A DNA stretch of 64,000 nt. Source: Sphingobacterium phlebotomi (lineage in GTDB: Bacteria > Bacteroidota > Bacteroidia > Sphingobacteriales > Sphingobacteriaceae). Below are positions 44,246 through 53,100 of this stretch, piece after piece. A model generated the notes under the pieces. The model searched no databases, was not told the DNA's origin, and saw only the letters and a program-made list of their open reading frames with translations. Numbering within the stretch: position 1 is the stretch's first letter; every line of letters starts with the position of its first letter. The DNA is taken from positions 806,001-870,000 of the forward strand of contig NZ_VTAV01000001.1 of assembly GCF_008180195.1 (NCBI RefSeq). Reading direction: 5' to 3'. The translations under genes were made by a program, and so were the position numbers.

Positions 44246-44677
44246 ATGAATGAAAACAGCAGAAAGCAGTTAAAAAAGGGCGGGCGTCCTCTAAAAAACG
44301 ATCCCGCTAAAATCCGGTACACGATTTCCTTTAATGAGGAAGAGCATGCCCGTTTTCTTGACTTATTTGAAAAGTCCGGTATGCAGGTTAAGGCACATTT
44401 TATAACCTCTTGCATCTTCGATAAGACGATAAAATCTGTTAAAATAGACAAAGGAACAATTGATTTTTATATGCGATTGACTTCGTTTCACAGTCAATTT
44501 CGATCTATTGGCGTGAATTATAATCAGGTCGTAAAGCTATTGTATAAGAACTTTTCGGAGAAAAAGGCAGCAGCATATCTCTATAAATTGGAAAAACATA
44601 CGGCTGAAATGACCGCCTTGTTTAAAGAAATTGTCCAGATAACGGAAGAATTTGATGTAAAATATCTGAAAAAATAA
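44246..44677 (+). CDS. mobA: Relaxosome accessory protein MobA
   Basis: 143 residues from ATG 44246, with a GTG one codon earlier. Basic N-terminus (KKGGRPLKNDPAKIRYTISFNEEEHARFLDLF) with a ribbon-helix-helix-like start, then a helical region (SIGVNYNQVVKLLYKNF) typical of mobilisation accessory proteins that bind oriT and guide the relaxase. Eight bases before mobB. Confidence 0.82.
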   Translation: MNENSRKQLKKGGRPLKNDPAKIRYTISFNEEEHARFLDLFEKSGMQVKAHFITSCIFDKTIKSVKIDKGTIDFYMRLTSFHSQFRSIGVNYNQVVKLLYKNFSEKKAAAYLYKLEKHTAEMTALFKEIVQITEEFDVKYLKK

Positions 44678-44685
44678 CAGCAGAA

Positions 44686-45966
44686 ATGATTGCGAAAATT
44701 GGTAGAAGCGCAAATTTATACGGAGCCTTGGCATATAATCAGCTCAAAGTGGAGAACGAAAATGGACAAATTTTGTTCGCCAATAAGATAATTGAAACGC
44801 CAAGCGGAGCATATACCGTTTCTCAATTAACCCAATCTTTTGAGCCGTACCTTATCGCAAATCGCAATACGCAATATCACACCTTGCATATTTCGCTCAA
44901 TCCCGACCCGAAAGATAAAGTTAGCGATGACAAGTATCGGGAAATGGCACAAGAATATATGCGGGAAATGGGTTACGGCGAACAGCCTTTTGTGGTCTTC
45001 AAACATACCGATATTGACCGTAGTCATATCCATATCGTATCGGTCTGCGTGGACGAACAGGGCGTGAAAATTTCGGATAGTTTTGAGAAAATGCGGTCTA
45101 TGAGTGTATGCCGTGAACTGGAAAGAAAACACGGTCTGATACCCGCAACGGACAAAGAACGTAATCACAATGATAAGGTTTTTCGTCCGGTGGATTATCG
45201 GGCAAGTGATATAAAAAGTCAGATTGCTTCGGTCATTCGCCACTTGCCGAACTATTATCAATACCAAACTTTGGGAGAATACAATGCTTTGCTTTCCCTG
45301 TTCAATATTACCACCGAGAAAGTGGAGGGAGAATTACACGGAAAGGCACAGCAGGGTTTATTGTACATTCCATTGAATGAGAAAGGTGAAAGAGCAGGAC
45401 ATCCGTTCAAGGCTTCGTTTTTCGGAAAGAACGCAGGGCTTCCGGCTTTGGAATTGCATTTTGCGAAATGCAAAACAACCCTGAAAGATACCGCAACCAA
45501 ACAGACTTTAAAATCAGCCGTTACCATTGCCCTGCAATCCACAAACAATGAACAGGCTTTTAAAAAACAATTAGGGGAGCAAGGGATTAATGTAGTGGTT
45601 CGTCGGAATGAAACTGGTCGTATTTACGGAATGACTTTTATTGACCACAACTCTAAAAGCGTTTGGAACGGTTCACGATTGGCAAAAGAACTTTCTGCCA
45701 ATACCTTTAATGATTATTGGAACAATAATATCAAAGCGGAGATTAAAGAGCCAGTTGCACCCCTACCAAAATTGTCCAAACCAACTGATACGGAGGATTT
45801 ACCTGCGGAAGAACCACATCATTTGTTCGACTTCTTAAATACTGAAAAACACGAAGACGGTTTGATAGAAGCCTTTGGAGGTTTGCTCATACCTGAAGCA
45901 CAGGGGGAAGATTACGAGGAACAGGATTTTGCTAATAGGATGAAGAAAAAGAAAAGAAGACTATAG
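44686..45966 (+). CDS. mobB: Relaxase / mobilisation nuclease MobB
   Basis: 426 residues. The N-terminal relaxase domain has HTLHISLNPDPKDKV and FVVFKHTDIDRSHIHIVSV, giving the metal-binding His set (HIH). The likely nucleophilic Tyr is in the N-terminal YGALAYNQLK. It nicks oriT and stays bound to the 5' end during transfer. The C-terminal half is less conserved and basic at its end (MKKKKRRL). Follows mobA. Confidence 0.9.
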   Translation: MIAKIGRSANLYGALAYNQLKVENENGQILFANKIIETPSGAYTVSQLTQSFEPYLIANRNTQYHTLHISLNPDPKDKVSDDKYREMAQEYMREMGYGEQPFVVFKHTDIDRSHIHIVSVCVDEQGVKISDSFEKMRSMSVCRELERKHGLIPATDKERNHNDKVFRPVDYRASDIKSQIASVIRHLPNYYQYQTLGEYNALLSLFNITTEKVEGELHGKAQQGLLYIPLNEKGERAGHPFKASFFGKNAGLPALELHFAKCKTTLKDTATKQTLKSAVTIALQSTNNEQAFKKQLGEQGINVVVRRNETGRIYGMTFIDHNSKSVWNGSRLAKELSANTFNDYWNNNIKAEIKEPVAPLPKLSKPTDTEDLPAEEPHHLFDFLNTEKHEDGLIEAFGGLLIPEAQGEDYEEQDFANRMKKKKRRL

Positions 45967-46027
45967 TAAGTCATCTTTTGGAATTAAAATCTGCTTTTAA
46001 AACGATTTGTTAAATTGTATTTTAGCA

Positions 46028-46058
46028 TTTGCTTAAATAAACGAATTAACTATATTTG
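46028..46058 (+). promoter_or_regulatory. Promoter of the arsR-merTP operon
   Basis: TTTG (46028-46031), a 19-base spacer and TATATTTG (46051-46058) make an ideal Bacteroidota promoter. The ATG at 46063 lies four bases downstream, implying a leaderless mRNA and leaving little room for an operator except over the boxes. Confidence 0.7.
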
Positions 46059-46062
46059 CACT

Positions 46063-46437
46063 ATGGGTAATAATTCTTGTATACGTCAACAAGCAGACAT
46101 TGAACAAATAAACCGCTGTAAAGACCGGGTTTTAGAGCTTAACGATTCGTTTGATTATTTATCGAATGGGCTTGAATTGGCAGGAAATACCGTAAGACTT
46201 AAAATTCTCTTCCTACTTTACGAAGAAAAACGACTTTGTGTTTGCGATATAAGCGACGTTCTTGGAATGACAATCTCGGCAGTTTCACAACATTTACGAA
46301 AACTTAAAGACCGTAATCTAGTAGAAACAGACAGGGAGGCCCAAACTATTTTTTATTCATTGACCAAGGAATATGAAAAAATGCTGAAACCGTTTTTTAA
46401 AATACTTGACGAAAACAAAATTTTAGAAACATTATGA
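46063..46437 (+). CDS. ArsR/SmtB-family metalloregulator
   Basis: 124 residues from ATG 46063; an earlier in-frame ATG (46015) would lie upstream of the promoter. The winged helix shows NTVRLKILFLLYEEKRLCVCDISDVLGMTISAVSQHLRKLKDRNLV. The CVC pair on the alpha-3 side (LCVCDI) is the ArsR/CadC-like soft-metal site. It probably represses this operon and releases DNA on Hg(II) or a similar thiophilic metal. It overlaps merTP by four bases (ATGA). Confidence 0.88.
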   Translation: MGNNSCIRQQADIEQINRCKDRVLELNDSFDYLSNGLELAGNTVRLKILFLLYEEKRLCVCDISDVLGMTISAVSQHLRKLKDRNLVETDREAQTIFYSLTKEYEKMLKPFFKILDENKILETL

Positions 46438-47033
46438 AAACTGACAAAAAACTAATCGGAGCAGGACTTTTAACAGCAATTGCAGCTTCATTGTGTTGTA
46501 TTACTCCAGTCTTGGCTTTAGTAGCAGGAACAAGCGGACTTGCTTCTACTTTTTCTTGGCTCGAACCTTTCAGACCGTATTTTATCGGTTTGACAATTTT
46601 GGTTCTTGGTTTTGCTTGGTATCAAAAGTTGAAACCTAAAAAGCAAATTGACTGCAACTGTGAGACAGAAGAAAAACCAAAATTCATTCAGTCAAAAATG
46701 TTTTTAGGAATTGTAACAGCATTTGCAATCGTTATGCTTGCCTTTCCATACTATTCAAGCATTTTCTACCCAAAGAAAGAAAAGCAAATCATAGTAGTGG
46801 ACAAATCCAATATTAAAAAAATAGAATTTACGATTAGCGGTATGACTTGTGAAAGTTGTGGCGAACACGTAAATCACGAAGTAAATAAATTGACAGGAAT
46901 AATAAGTTCAAACGCATCTTACGAAAATGGAAATGCAATCGTAGAATTTGACAACTCAAAAACAAACATTTCTGAAATCGAAAAAGCAATAAACTCAACA
47001 GGATATTCTGTAGCTGACAAAAAAGAAAATTAA
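46434..47033 (+). CDS. merTP: Mercuric transport protein MerTP (MerT-MerP fusion)
   Basis: 199 residues. The MerT-like N-terminal part has three hydrophobic helices and the CCITP pair (ASLCCITPVLALVAGTSGL). The C-terminal HMA domain has the metal site GMTCESC (about residue 138 on), as in MerP. It captures Hg(II) in the periplasm and moves it inward. Normally a mercuric reductase follows, but none is in this operon. Confidence 0.88.
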   Translation: MKTDKKLIGAGLLTAIAASLCCITPVLALVAGTSGLASTFSWLEPFRPYFIGLTILVLGFAWYQKLKPKKQIDCNCETEEKPKFIQSKMFLGIVTAFAIVMLAFPYYSSIFYPKKEKQIIVVDKSNIKKIEFTISGMTCESCGEHVNHEVNKLTGIISSNASYENGNAIVEFDNSKTNISEIEKAINSTGYSVADKKEN

Positions 47034-47034
47034 A

Positions 47035-47241
47035 ATGGAAATCAAATTACAATCAACAATAACTTGTCCCAACTGCGGACACAAGAAAGAAGAAACAATG
47101 CCGACAGACGCTTGTCAATATTTTTACGAATGTGAAAAGTGCAAACATGTTCTTAAACCAAAGCAAGGCGACTGTTGTGTTTATTGTAGTTATGGAAATG
47201 TTCCTTGTCCACCTATTCAGCAAAACAAAAAATGTTGCTAA
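47035..47241 (+). CDS. GDCCVxC-type small cysteine-rich protein
   Basis: 68 residues with two N-terminal CxxC units (TCPNCGHK, CEKCKH) and the signature QGDCCVYCSYGNVPCPP. The family includes selenoprotein versions, but here the positions are ordinary Cys codons. Commonly found beside mer or arsenic genes; it may bind or hand over Hg or another thiophilic metal. It starts two bases after the merTP gene. Confidence 0.82.
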   Translation: MEIKLQSTITCPNCGHKKEETMPTDACQYFYECEKCKHVLKPKQGDCCVYCSYGNVPCPPIQQNKKCC

Positions 47242-47314
47242 CGGGTATAAAACAAAAGAAGGTCGATATAACTAAAGTATTTTTATTTTACTACCTATAA
47301 ATATTACTATATAA

Positions 47315-47339
47315 AAGGGGTATAGAAGCTATACCTCTT
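47315..47339 (+). terminator. Hairpin after the mer operon
   Basis: AAGGGGTATAG (47315-47325), an AAG loop, then CTATACCTCTT (47329-47339). No T run follows, so it is a weak terminator or a processing hairpin. Confidence 0.45.
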
Positions 47340-47442
47340 ATGACCCAGCCGAACCCTGCCACTCACCGCCATCCACTACCACTTTTCCAAAGCCAATCTT
47401 TATAGTCTTTAAATTCACGCCCGAACATTAAAATTAAAAATA

Positions 47443-49443
47443 ATGCAAGGAGAAGACGATTTAAGAGGTTTAGCCAAAATAATGGCTTTTATGAGAGCAG
47501 TTAGTATTCTATTAGTACTGATGCATCTTTATTGGTTTTGTTATGGTTTCTTTATGGAACGTGGCTGGACACTAGAAGTAATCAATAAAATATTAGGGAA
47601 TTTTGACCGAACAGCCGGTTTGTTTTCGCATACTTTATATACCAAAGTATTTGCAATCGTGTTATTGGCTTTAAGCTGTTTGGGAACCAAAGGCGTGAAG
47701 AACGAGAAGATAACCTGGTCAAAGATTTACGTGGCTTTGGGAATTGGTTTTTTGCTGTTCTTTCTGAATACACCACTGTTAAAGTTGTCGCCCATCATTG
47801 GCACATTCTTTTATATACTGACTATCGGACTAGGTTATATTGCTTTGCTGATGGCTGGGGTTTGGATAAGCAGGTTATTGAAAAACAACCTGATGGATGA
47901 TGTTTTCAATATGGAGAACGAAAGTTTTATGCAGGAAACCAAATTGATGGAAAATGAATATTCCGTAAACCTGCCTACTAAATTTTGGTACAATAAAAAG
48001 GAACACAAGGGCTGGATCAATATCGTAAATCCTTTCAGAGCAACGATTGTTTTGGGGACTCCGGGTTCTGGTAAATCGTATGCCGTCGTTAACAATTATA
48101 TCAAGCAACAAATTGAAAAAGGTTTTTCGATGTATATCTACGATTTCAAGTTTGACGACCTTTCTACTATTGCTTATAATCATTTATTGAAACATCAGGA
48201 TAAGTACGAAATAAAACCAAAGTTCTACGTCATCAACTTTGACGATCCACGCAAGAGCCATCGTTGCAATCCGCTCAATCCAGATTTTATGACTGACATA
48301 TCCGATGCTTATGAAGCCGCTTACACGATTATGTTGAACCTCAACAGAAGCTGGATACAAAAACAAGGAGATTTCTTTGTCGAATCTCCAATTATTCTTT
48401 TAGCGGCTATCATCTGGTTTTTAAAAATTTACGAGAATGGTAAGTATTGCACCTTTCCACACGCCATTGAATTGCTGAATAAAAAGTATTCGGATGTATT
48501 TACCATTTTAACTTCGTATCCTGATTTGGAAAACTATCTTTCACCATTTATGGATGCTTGGCAAGGCGGAGCACAAGACCAGTTGCAGGGACAAATTGCA
48601 TCGGCTAAAATCCCTTTGTCACGAATGATATCACCGCAGTTGTATTGGGTAATGACAGGCGATGATTTTTCATTGGACATCAACAACCCCAAAGAACCTA
48701 AGATACTTTGTGTAGGTAATAACCCCGACAGACAAAATATTTACTCCGCAGCTTTAGGACTCTACAATTCGAGAATTGTCAAACTCATTAATAAGAAAGG
48801 GCAGTTAAAGAGTTCGGTTATCATAGACGAATTGCCGACGATATATTTCAGGGGCTTGGACAACCTGATAGCCACTGCCCGTAGTAATAAGGTTGCTGTG
48901 TGTTTGGGCTTTCAGGATTTTTCGCAATTAACCCGAGATTATGGCGATAAGGAAAGCAAAGTAATTCAAAACACCGTAGGTAATGTATTCAGTGGACAGG
49001 TTGTAGGAGAAACGGCAAAAAGCCTTTCGGAACGCTTCGGAAAAGTATTGCAGAAACGCCAGAGCATGACCATCAACCGTAACGATAAATCGACCTCTAT
49101 ATCCACACAATTAGACAGCCTTATTCCGGCTTCCAAAATTTCAACCTTAACGCAGGGTATGTTTGTCGGTTCTGTATCGGATAATTTTGACGAGCGTATC
49201 GAACAAAAGATATTTCACGCAGAAATCGTGGTCGATAATGAAAAGGTAGCCGCCGAAACAAAAGCCTATCAAAAGATACCGCAAATCCTATCCTTTGTAG
49301 ATGAGCAAGGCGAGGATAAAATGAAGCAGGAAATTGAAAGCAATTACCGTCAGATAAAATCAGATATTCTGCATATCGTCGAAAGTGAAATGGAACGGAT
49401 TAAGAATGACCCGAACTTACAGCATTTGATACAGCAAGAGTAA
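47443..49443 (+). CDS. mobC: Type IV coupling protein (VirD4/TraG family, MobC)
   Basis: 666 residues. N-terminal transmembrane helices span about 15-150, and Walker A GTPGSGKSYAVVNNY is at about 205-219. Later motifs SSVIIDELPTIYF (Walker B) and ARSNKVAVCLGFQDFSQLTRDYG are typical of TraG/VirD4 coupling ATPases. It brings the relaxase-DNA complex to the T4SS. Related elements place it just after mobB; here a mer operon lies between them. Confidence 0.92.
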   Translation: MQGEDDLRGLAKIMAFMRAVSILLVLMHLYWFCYGFFMERGWTLEVINKILGNFDRTAGLFSHTLYTKVFAIVLLALSCLGTKGVKNEKITWSKIYVALGIGFLLFFLNTPLLKLSPIIGTFFYILTIGLGYIALLMAGVWISRLLKNNLMDDVFNMENESFMQETKLMENEYSVNLPTKFWYNKKEHKGWINIVNPFRATIVLGTPGSGKSYAVVNNYIKQQIEKGFSMYIYDFKFDDLSTIAYNHLLKHQDKYEIKPKFYVINFDDPRKSHRCNPLNPDFMTDISDAYEAAYTIMLNLNRSWIQKQGDFFVESPIILLAAIIWFLKIYENGKYCTFPHAIELLNKKYSDVFTILTSYPDLENYLSPFMDAWQGGAQDQLQGQIASAKIPLSRMISPQLYWVMTGDDFSLDINNPKEPKILCVGNNPDRQNIYSAALGLYNSRIVKLINKKGQLKSSVIIDELPTIYFRGLDNLIATARSNKVAVCLGFQDFSQLTRDYGDKESKVIQNTVGNVFSGQVVGETAKSLSERFGKVLQKRQSMTINRNDKSTSISTQLDSLIPASKISTLTQGMFVGSVSDNFDERIEQKIFHAEIVVDNEKVAAETKAYQKIPQILSFVDEQGEDKMKQEIESNYRQIKSDILHIVESEMERIKNDPNLQHLIQQE

Positions 49444-49480
49444 TAAAGGTACAAGTGGAAATTTTTAGTATAGACTAAAA

Positions 49481-49530
49481 AATATTGGCGATACTTCTTC
49501 TTAAATTTAGTATGGAGTGTCGCCAATATT
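49481..49530 (+). terminator. Long-stem terminator-like hairpin after the coupling protein gene
   Basis: AATATTGGCGATACT (49481-49495) pairs with AGTGTCGCCAATATT (49516-49530) with one G-T pair and a 20-base loop, then GTTTT. It separates the conjugation genes from the metal array. Confidence 0.6.
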
Positions 49531-49603
49531 GTTTTGAACAGTATGTAAAACAAATATTCAGAATGAAAAAGGATATTATATAAAATAGTAATTATTCAAA
49601 ACA

Positions 49604-49620
49604 ATGCAATGCCATTGCAT
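49604..49620. promoter_or_regulatory. Palindromic operator upstream of the czc operon
   Basis: ATGCAATG-C-CATTGCAT is a perfect 17-base palindrome with a single central base. The core TGCAAT-N3-ATTGCA recurs at 56164-56178 before the next operon. It covers the -33 region, the position expected of a repressor site. The Fur-family protein at 55749 is the best candidate binder. Confidence 0.65.
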
Positions 49621-49639
49621 TACTTTTTTACTAACTTTG
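49615..49639 (+). promoter_or_regulatory. Promoter of the small protein/czc operon
   Basis: -7 box TAACTTTG (49632-49639) fits TAnnTTTG. A TTG (49615-49617) lies in the right arm of the palindrome, though the 14-base spacing is short. The ATG at 49649 is nine bases beyond the -7 box, so the leader is absent or very short. Confidence 0.55.
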
Positions 49640-49648
49640 CAAAAGAAT

Positions 49649-49984
49649 ATGAAAGTCTTTTTTTCCATATTGGCAATTTATATGATGGCGGTATTTTTAA
49701 TGCCTTGTACCGATATGTATGAAAAGGAGAGTTTTCAAAACCATAACCATTCAGAAGAATTAGCCCATAAAGCAAGCCACGACCATCAGGAAAAACCTGA
49801 TATGTGCAGTCCGTTTTGTTTATGCGGTTGTTGTGGAATGGTGTCGGGCATAGTGCTTCAATGGAATGTATATAACTTAGTTAAGAAGACCTTTGACTTG
49901 TCTAAGGCCAAAGTTTACTATAAATCTATCTTTATATCCCTCTATCTGGGAGAAATTTGGCAACCGCCAAAGATTAATGCATAA
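49649..49984 (+). CDS. Small exported Cys/His-rich protein with C-terminal IWQPPKI motif (copy B)
   Basis: 111 residues from ATG 49649, chosen because it follows the -7 box. N-terminal hydrophobic signal (FFSILAIYMMAVFLMPC), a His-rich stretch (NHNHSEELAHKASHDHQ), then CSPFCLCGCC, and the ending GEIWQPPKINA at the stop. It is first in the operon with the CzcA-TolC fusion, adaptor and Fur-like regulator. Shares its Cys cluster and ending with copy A (38310) and its ending with copy C (59341). Either a metal-binding secreted protein or a regulatory leader peptide. Confidence 0.75.
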   Translation: MKVFFSILAIYMMAVFLMPCTDMYEKESFQNHNHSEELAHKASHDHQEKPDMCSPFCLCGCCGMVSGIVLQWNVYNLVKKTFDLSKAKVYYKSIFISLYLGEIWQPPKINA

Positions 49985-50014
49985 TTTTTAATGTTTTAAT
50001 GATTACAGCTTAAT

Positions 50015-50062
50015 GCTAACAGCGTTAGCTTGGTTTTTAGGGTATTTATATTCCCTAAAAAC
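50015..50062 (+). promoter_or_regulatory. Two tandem hairpins between copy B and the czcA gene
   Basis: GCTAAC-AGC-GTTAGC (around 50015-50029) is followed by GTTTTTAGGG (50033-50042) pairing with CCCTAAAAAC (50053-50062). Lying 130 bases of non-coding DNA inside an operon, they could form an attenuator or a processing site. Confidence 0.45.
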
Positions 50063-50113
50063 ATAATCATTATGATTTTATCATTATTTATCCATCATTA
50101 ATCATCACAAAAA

Positions 50114-53100
50114 GTGTTAAATAACATTATAAAATTCTCTATAAAGAATAAGTTCATTATAGGATTAATGACCTTATTACTCATCATTTGGGGGGTATGG
50201 AGTGCCACGAAAATCCCCATTGATGCCCAACCTGACATTACAAACAATCAGGTTCAGATTATTACCCTGTCACCAACATTAGCAGGACAGGAGGTGGAGC
50301 AACTGGTTACATTTCCTGTAGAGCAAAGTATCGTCAATCTTCCCAAAGTAGAAGAAATAAGAAGTGTTTCGAGGTTTGGACTATCTGTTGTAACCGTAGT
50401 GTTTCAAGACAATGTCGATATTTATTTTGCAAGACAGTTGGTAAGCCAACAGCTGAAAGAAGCACAAGACCAGATACCTGATGGAGTTGGAACGCCTGAA
50501 CTTGCTCCTGTCAGTACAGGTCTTGGCGAAGTCTACCAATACATTCTCCATCCCAAACAAGGAAGCGAAGATAAATATTCTGCAATGGATTTACGGACAA
50601 TGCAGGATTGGATTGTCGCCAGACAACTTTACGGTACTCCGGGAATTGCAGAAGTTAATAGTTTCGGCGGTCTGCTCAAACAATACGAGGTATCCGTTGA
50701 CCCTAACCGCATCAAAGCGATGGACGTCAGTATCTCCGATATTTTTACTGCACTCGAAAACAACAACCAAAATACCGGAGGCGCTTATATTGATAAGAAA
50801 CCCAATGCATACTTCATTCGGGGAATTGGTTTAGTCACTTCACTGGAAGATGTAGGTAATATTGTTGTTAAAAATACGGAAAGTGTTCCGGTATTCATCA
50901 AAGATGTAGCAAAAGTACAATTTGGTCACGCTACCCGATACGGAGCAATGACCTATAACGGCGAAGTAGATGCTGTGGGAGGTATTGTAATGATGCTCAA
51001 GGGAGAAAACACTGCTACGGTCGTAAAAAACATCAAAGAAAAAATACCGGTTATCCAACAATCTCTACCCGATGATGTGGTCATAGAACCTTATTTGGAT
51101 AGAATGAACCTGGTAGATAGAGCGATAAGTACTGTCGAAAAAAACCTAATTGAAGGTGCATTAATCGTAATATTTGTATTGATTATCTTCTTAGGGAATT
51201 TCAGGGCAGGTTTAATCGTCGCATCAGCTATACCGTTATCAATGCTTTTTGCATTGGGAATGATGAGGTTATTTGGCGTAAGTGCCAACCTGATGAGTTT
51301 GGGAGCTATTGATTTCGGATTGATAGTGGACGGTTCGCTGATCGTTGTTGAAGCCACAATGCACCATTTGGGCTTACGGAAATCCACTCAAAAACTTACG
51401 CAGGCAGAAATGGACGAGGAGGTGTATGAATCTGCAAGAAAAATCCGTACGAGTGCAGCATTTGGAGAAATCATTATCCTCATTGTTTATATTCCTATCC
51501 TTACTTTGGTCGGCATAGAAGGAAAAATGTTTACGCCAATGGCGCAGACCGTAAGTTTCGCCATTTTGGGAGCTTTGATTTTGTCCTTTACCTATATCCC
51601 GATGATGAGTGCCTTGTGTCTGTCTAAAAAACCGATTACCAAAAGGAATTTTTCAGACAAAATGATGGACTATCTTCAAGGGGTTTATAAGCCTTTGTTA
51701 GAAAAAGCCATTCGGATAAAATATGTGATTATTGCGGTTGCCGTCGGACTTTTTACCATTAGTATATTCCTTTTTTCACGGATGGGCGGAGAGTTCCTGC
51801 CAACATTGGGCGAGGGCGATTTTGCTTTCCATTGTATTTTGCCGCAAGGAACATCCTTAAGCCAAAGTCTGGAAACCTCTATGCAGGCATCTAAGATAAT
51901 CAAGGAGTTTGACGAAGTAAAAATGGTTGTAGGAAAAACGGGGGCTGCCGAAGTACCGACAGACCCGATGCCGCCCGAAGCGACCGACCTGATGATTATT
52001 CTTAAACCACAGGACGAATGGAAAACAAAGAAATCGTATGACGAACTTTCCAATGAAATGATGGAGAAACTCGAAGTTATTCCCGGTGTATTCTTTGAAG
52101 CCAACCAGCCGATACAGATGAGGTTTAATGAACTGATGACGGGTATCAGGCAAGATGTAGCTGTGAAAATATTCGGAGAGAACCTCGACAGTTTGTTGAT
52201 TTATGCCAATAAAGCCAATGCCATTATTCAAACGGTAGAGGGTGCAACCGCTCCGCAGGTAGAACGGATAGCAGGTCTTCCACAGATTAATATCGAATAC
52301 GACCGTACCCGAATAGCCAACTATGGCTTGAATGTACAGGAGATAAACGATATTGTCAGTACTGCGTTTGCAGGTAAATCAGCAGGCGTGGTTTATGAAA
52401 ATGAGCGTAGATTTGATTTGGTGGTACGGCTTGATGAAGAACACCGCAGTTCTATTGAGGATGTGAGCAATCTGTTTATTCCACTTCCAAACGGAGAGCA
52501 GGTTCCACTTTCGCAGGTTGCCAACATTGACTATAAATTAGGTCCTGCACAAATCAGCCGTGAAGGAGGAAAACGAAGGATATATGTCGGATTTAATGTA
52601 CAAGGGCGGGATGTAGCAAGTGTTGTAGAAGAAATTCAGGATAAGTTGGCTGAACAGGTTAAGCTACCGACAGGATATTATTTTACCTATGGCGGTCAGT
52701 TTGAGAACCTCCAAAAAGCTACTGACAGATTACTGATTGCAGTACCTATCGCCCTGCTTTTGATTTTTATCTTATTGTACTTCACGTTTCATTCGTTCAA
52801 GGAAGCCGTTTTGGTCTATACAGCTATCCCGATGAGTGCCATTGGAGGTGTGTTTGCCCTATTGTTGAGGGATATGCCATTCAGCATATCAGCAGGTGTA
52901 GGGTTTATCGCTTTGTTTGGTGTTGCTGTTCTGAACGGGATTGTACTGATTTCCACATTCAACAGATTGGAAAAAGAGGGTTGGAACGAGATTATCCCGA
53001 GAATTATCGAGGGGGCTAAAACAAGACTAAGACCCGTATTAATGACAGCGTCGGTAGCAAGTTTAGGTTTCTTACCGATGGCATTGAGTACAAGTGCGGG

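Noticed and set aside
47035..47241. Selenoprotein reading of the GDCCVxC protein
   Set aside because: All signature positions are TGT/TGC Cys codons, with no in-frame TGA.
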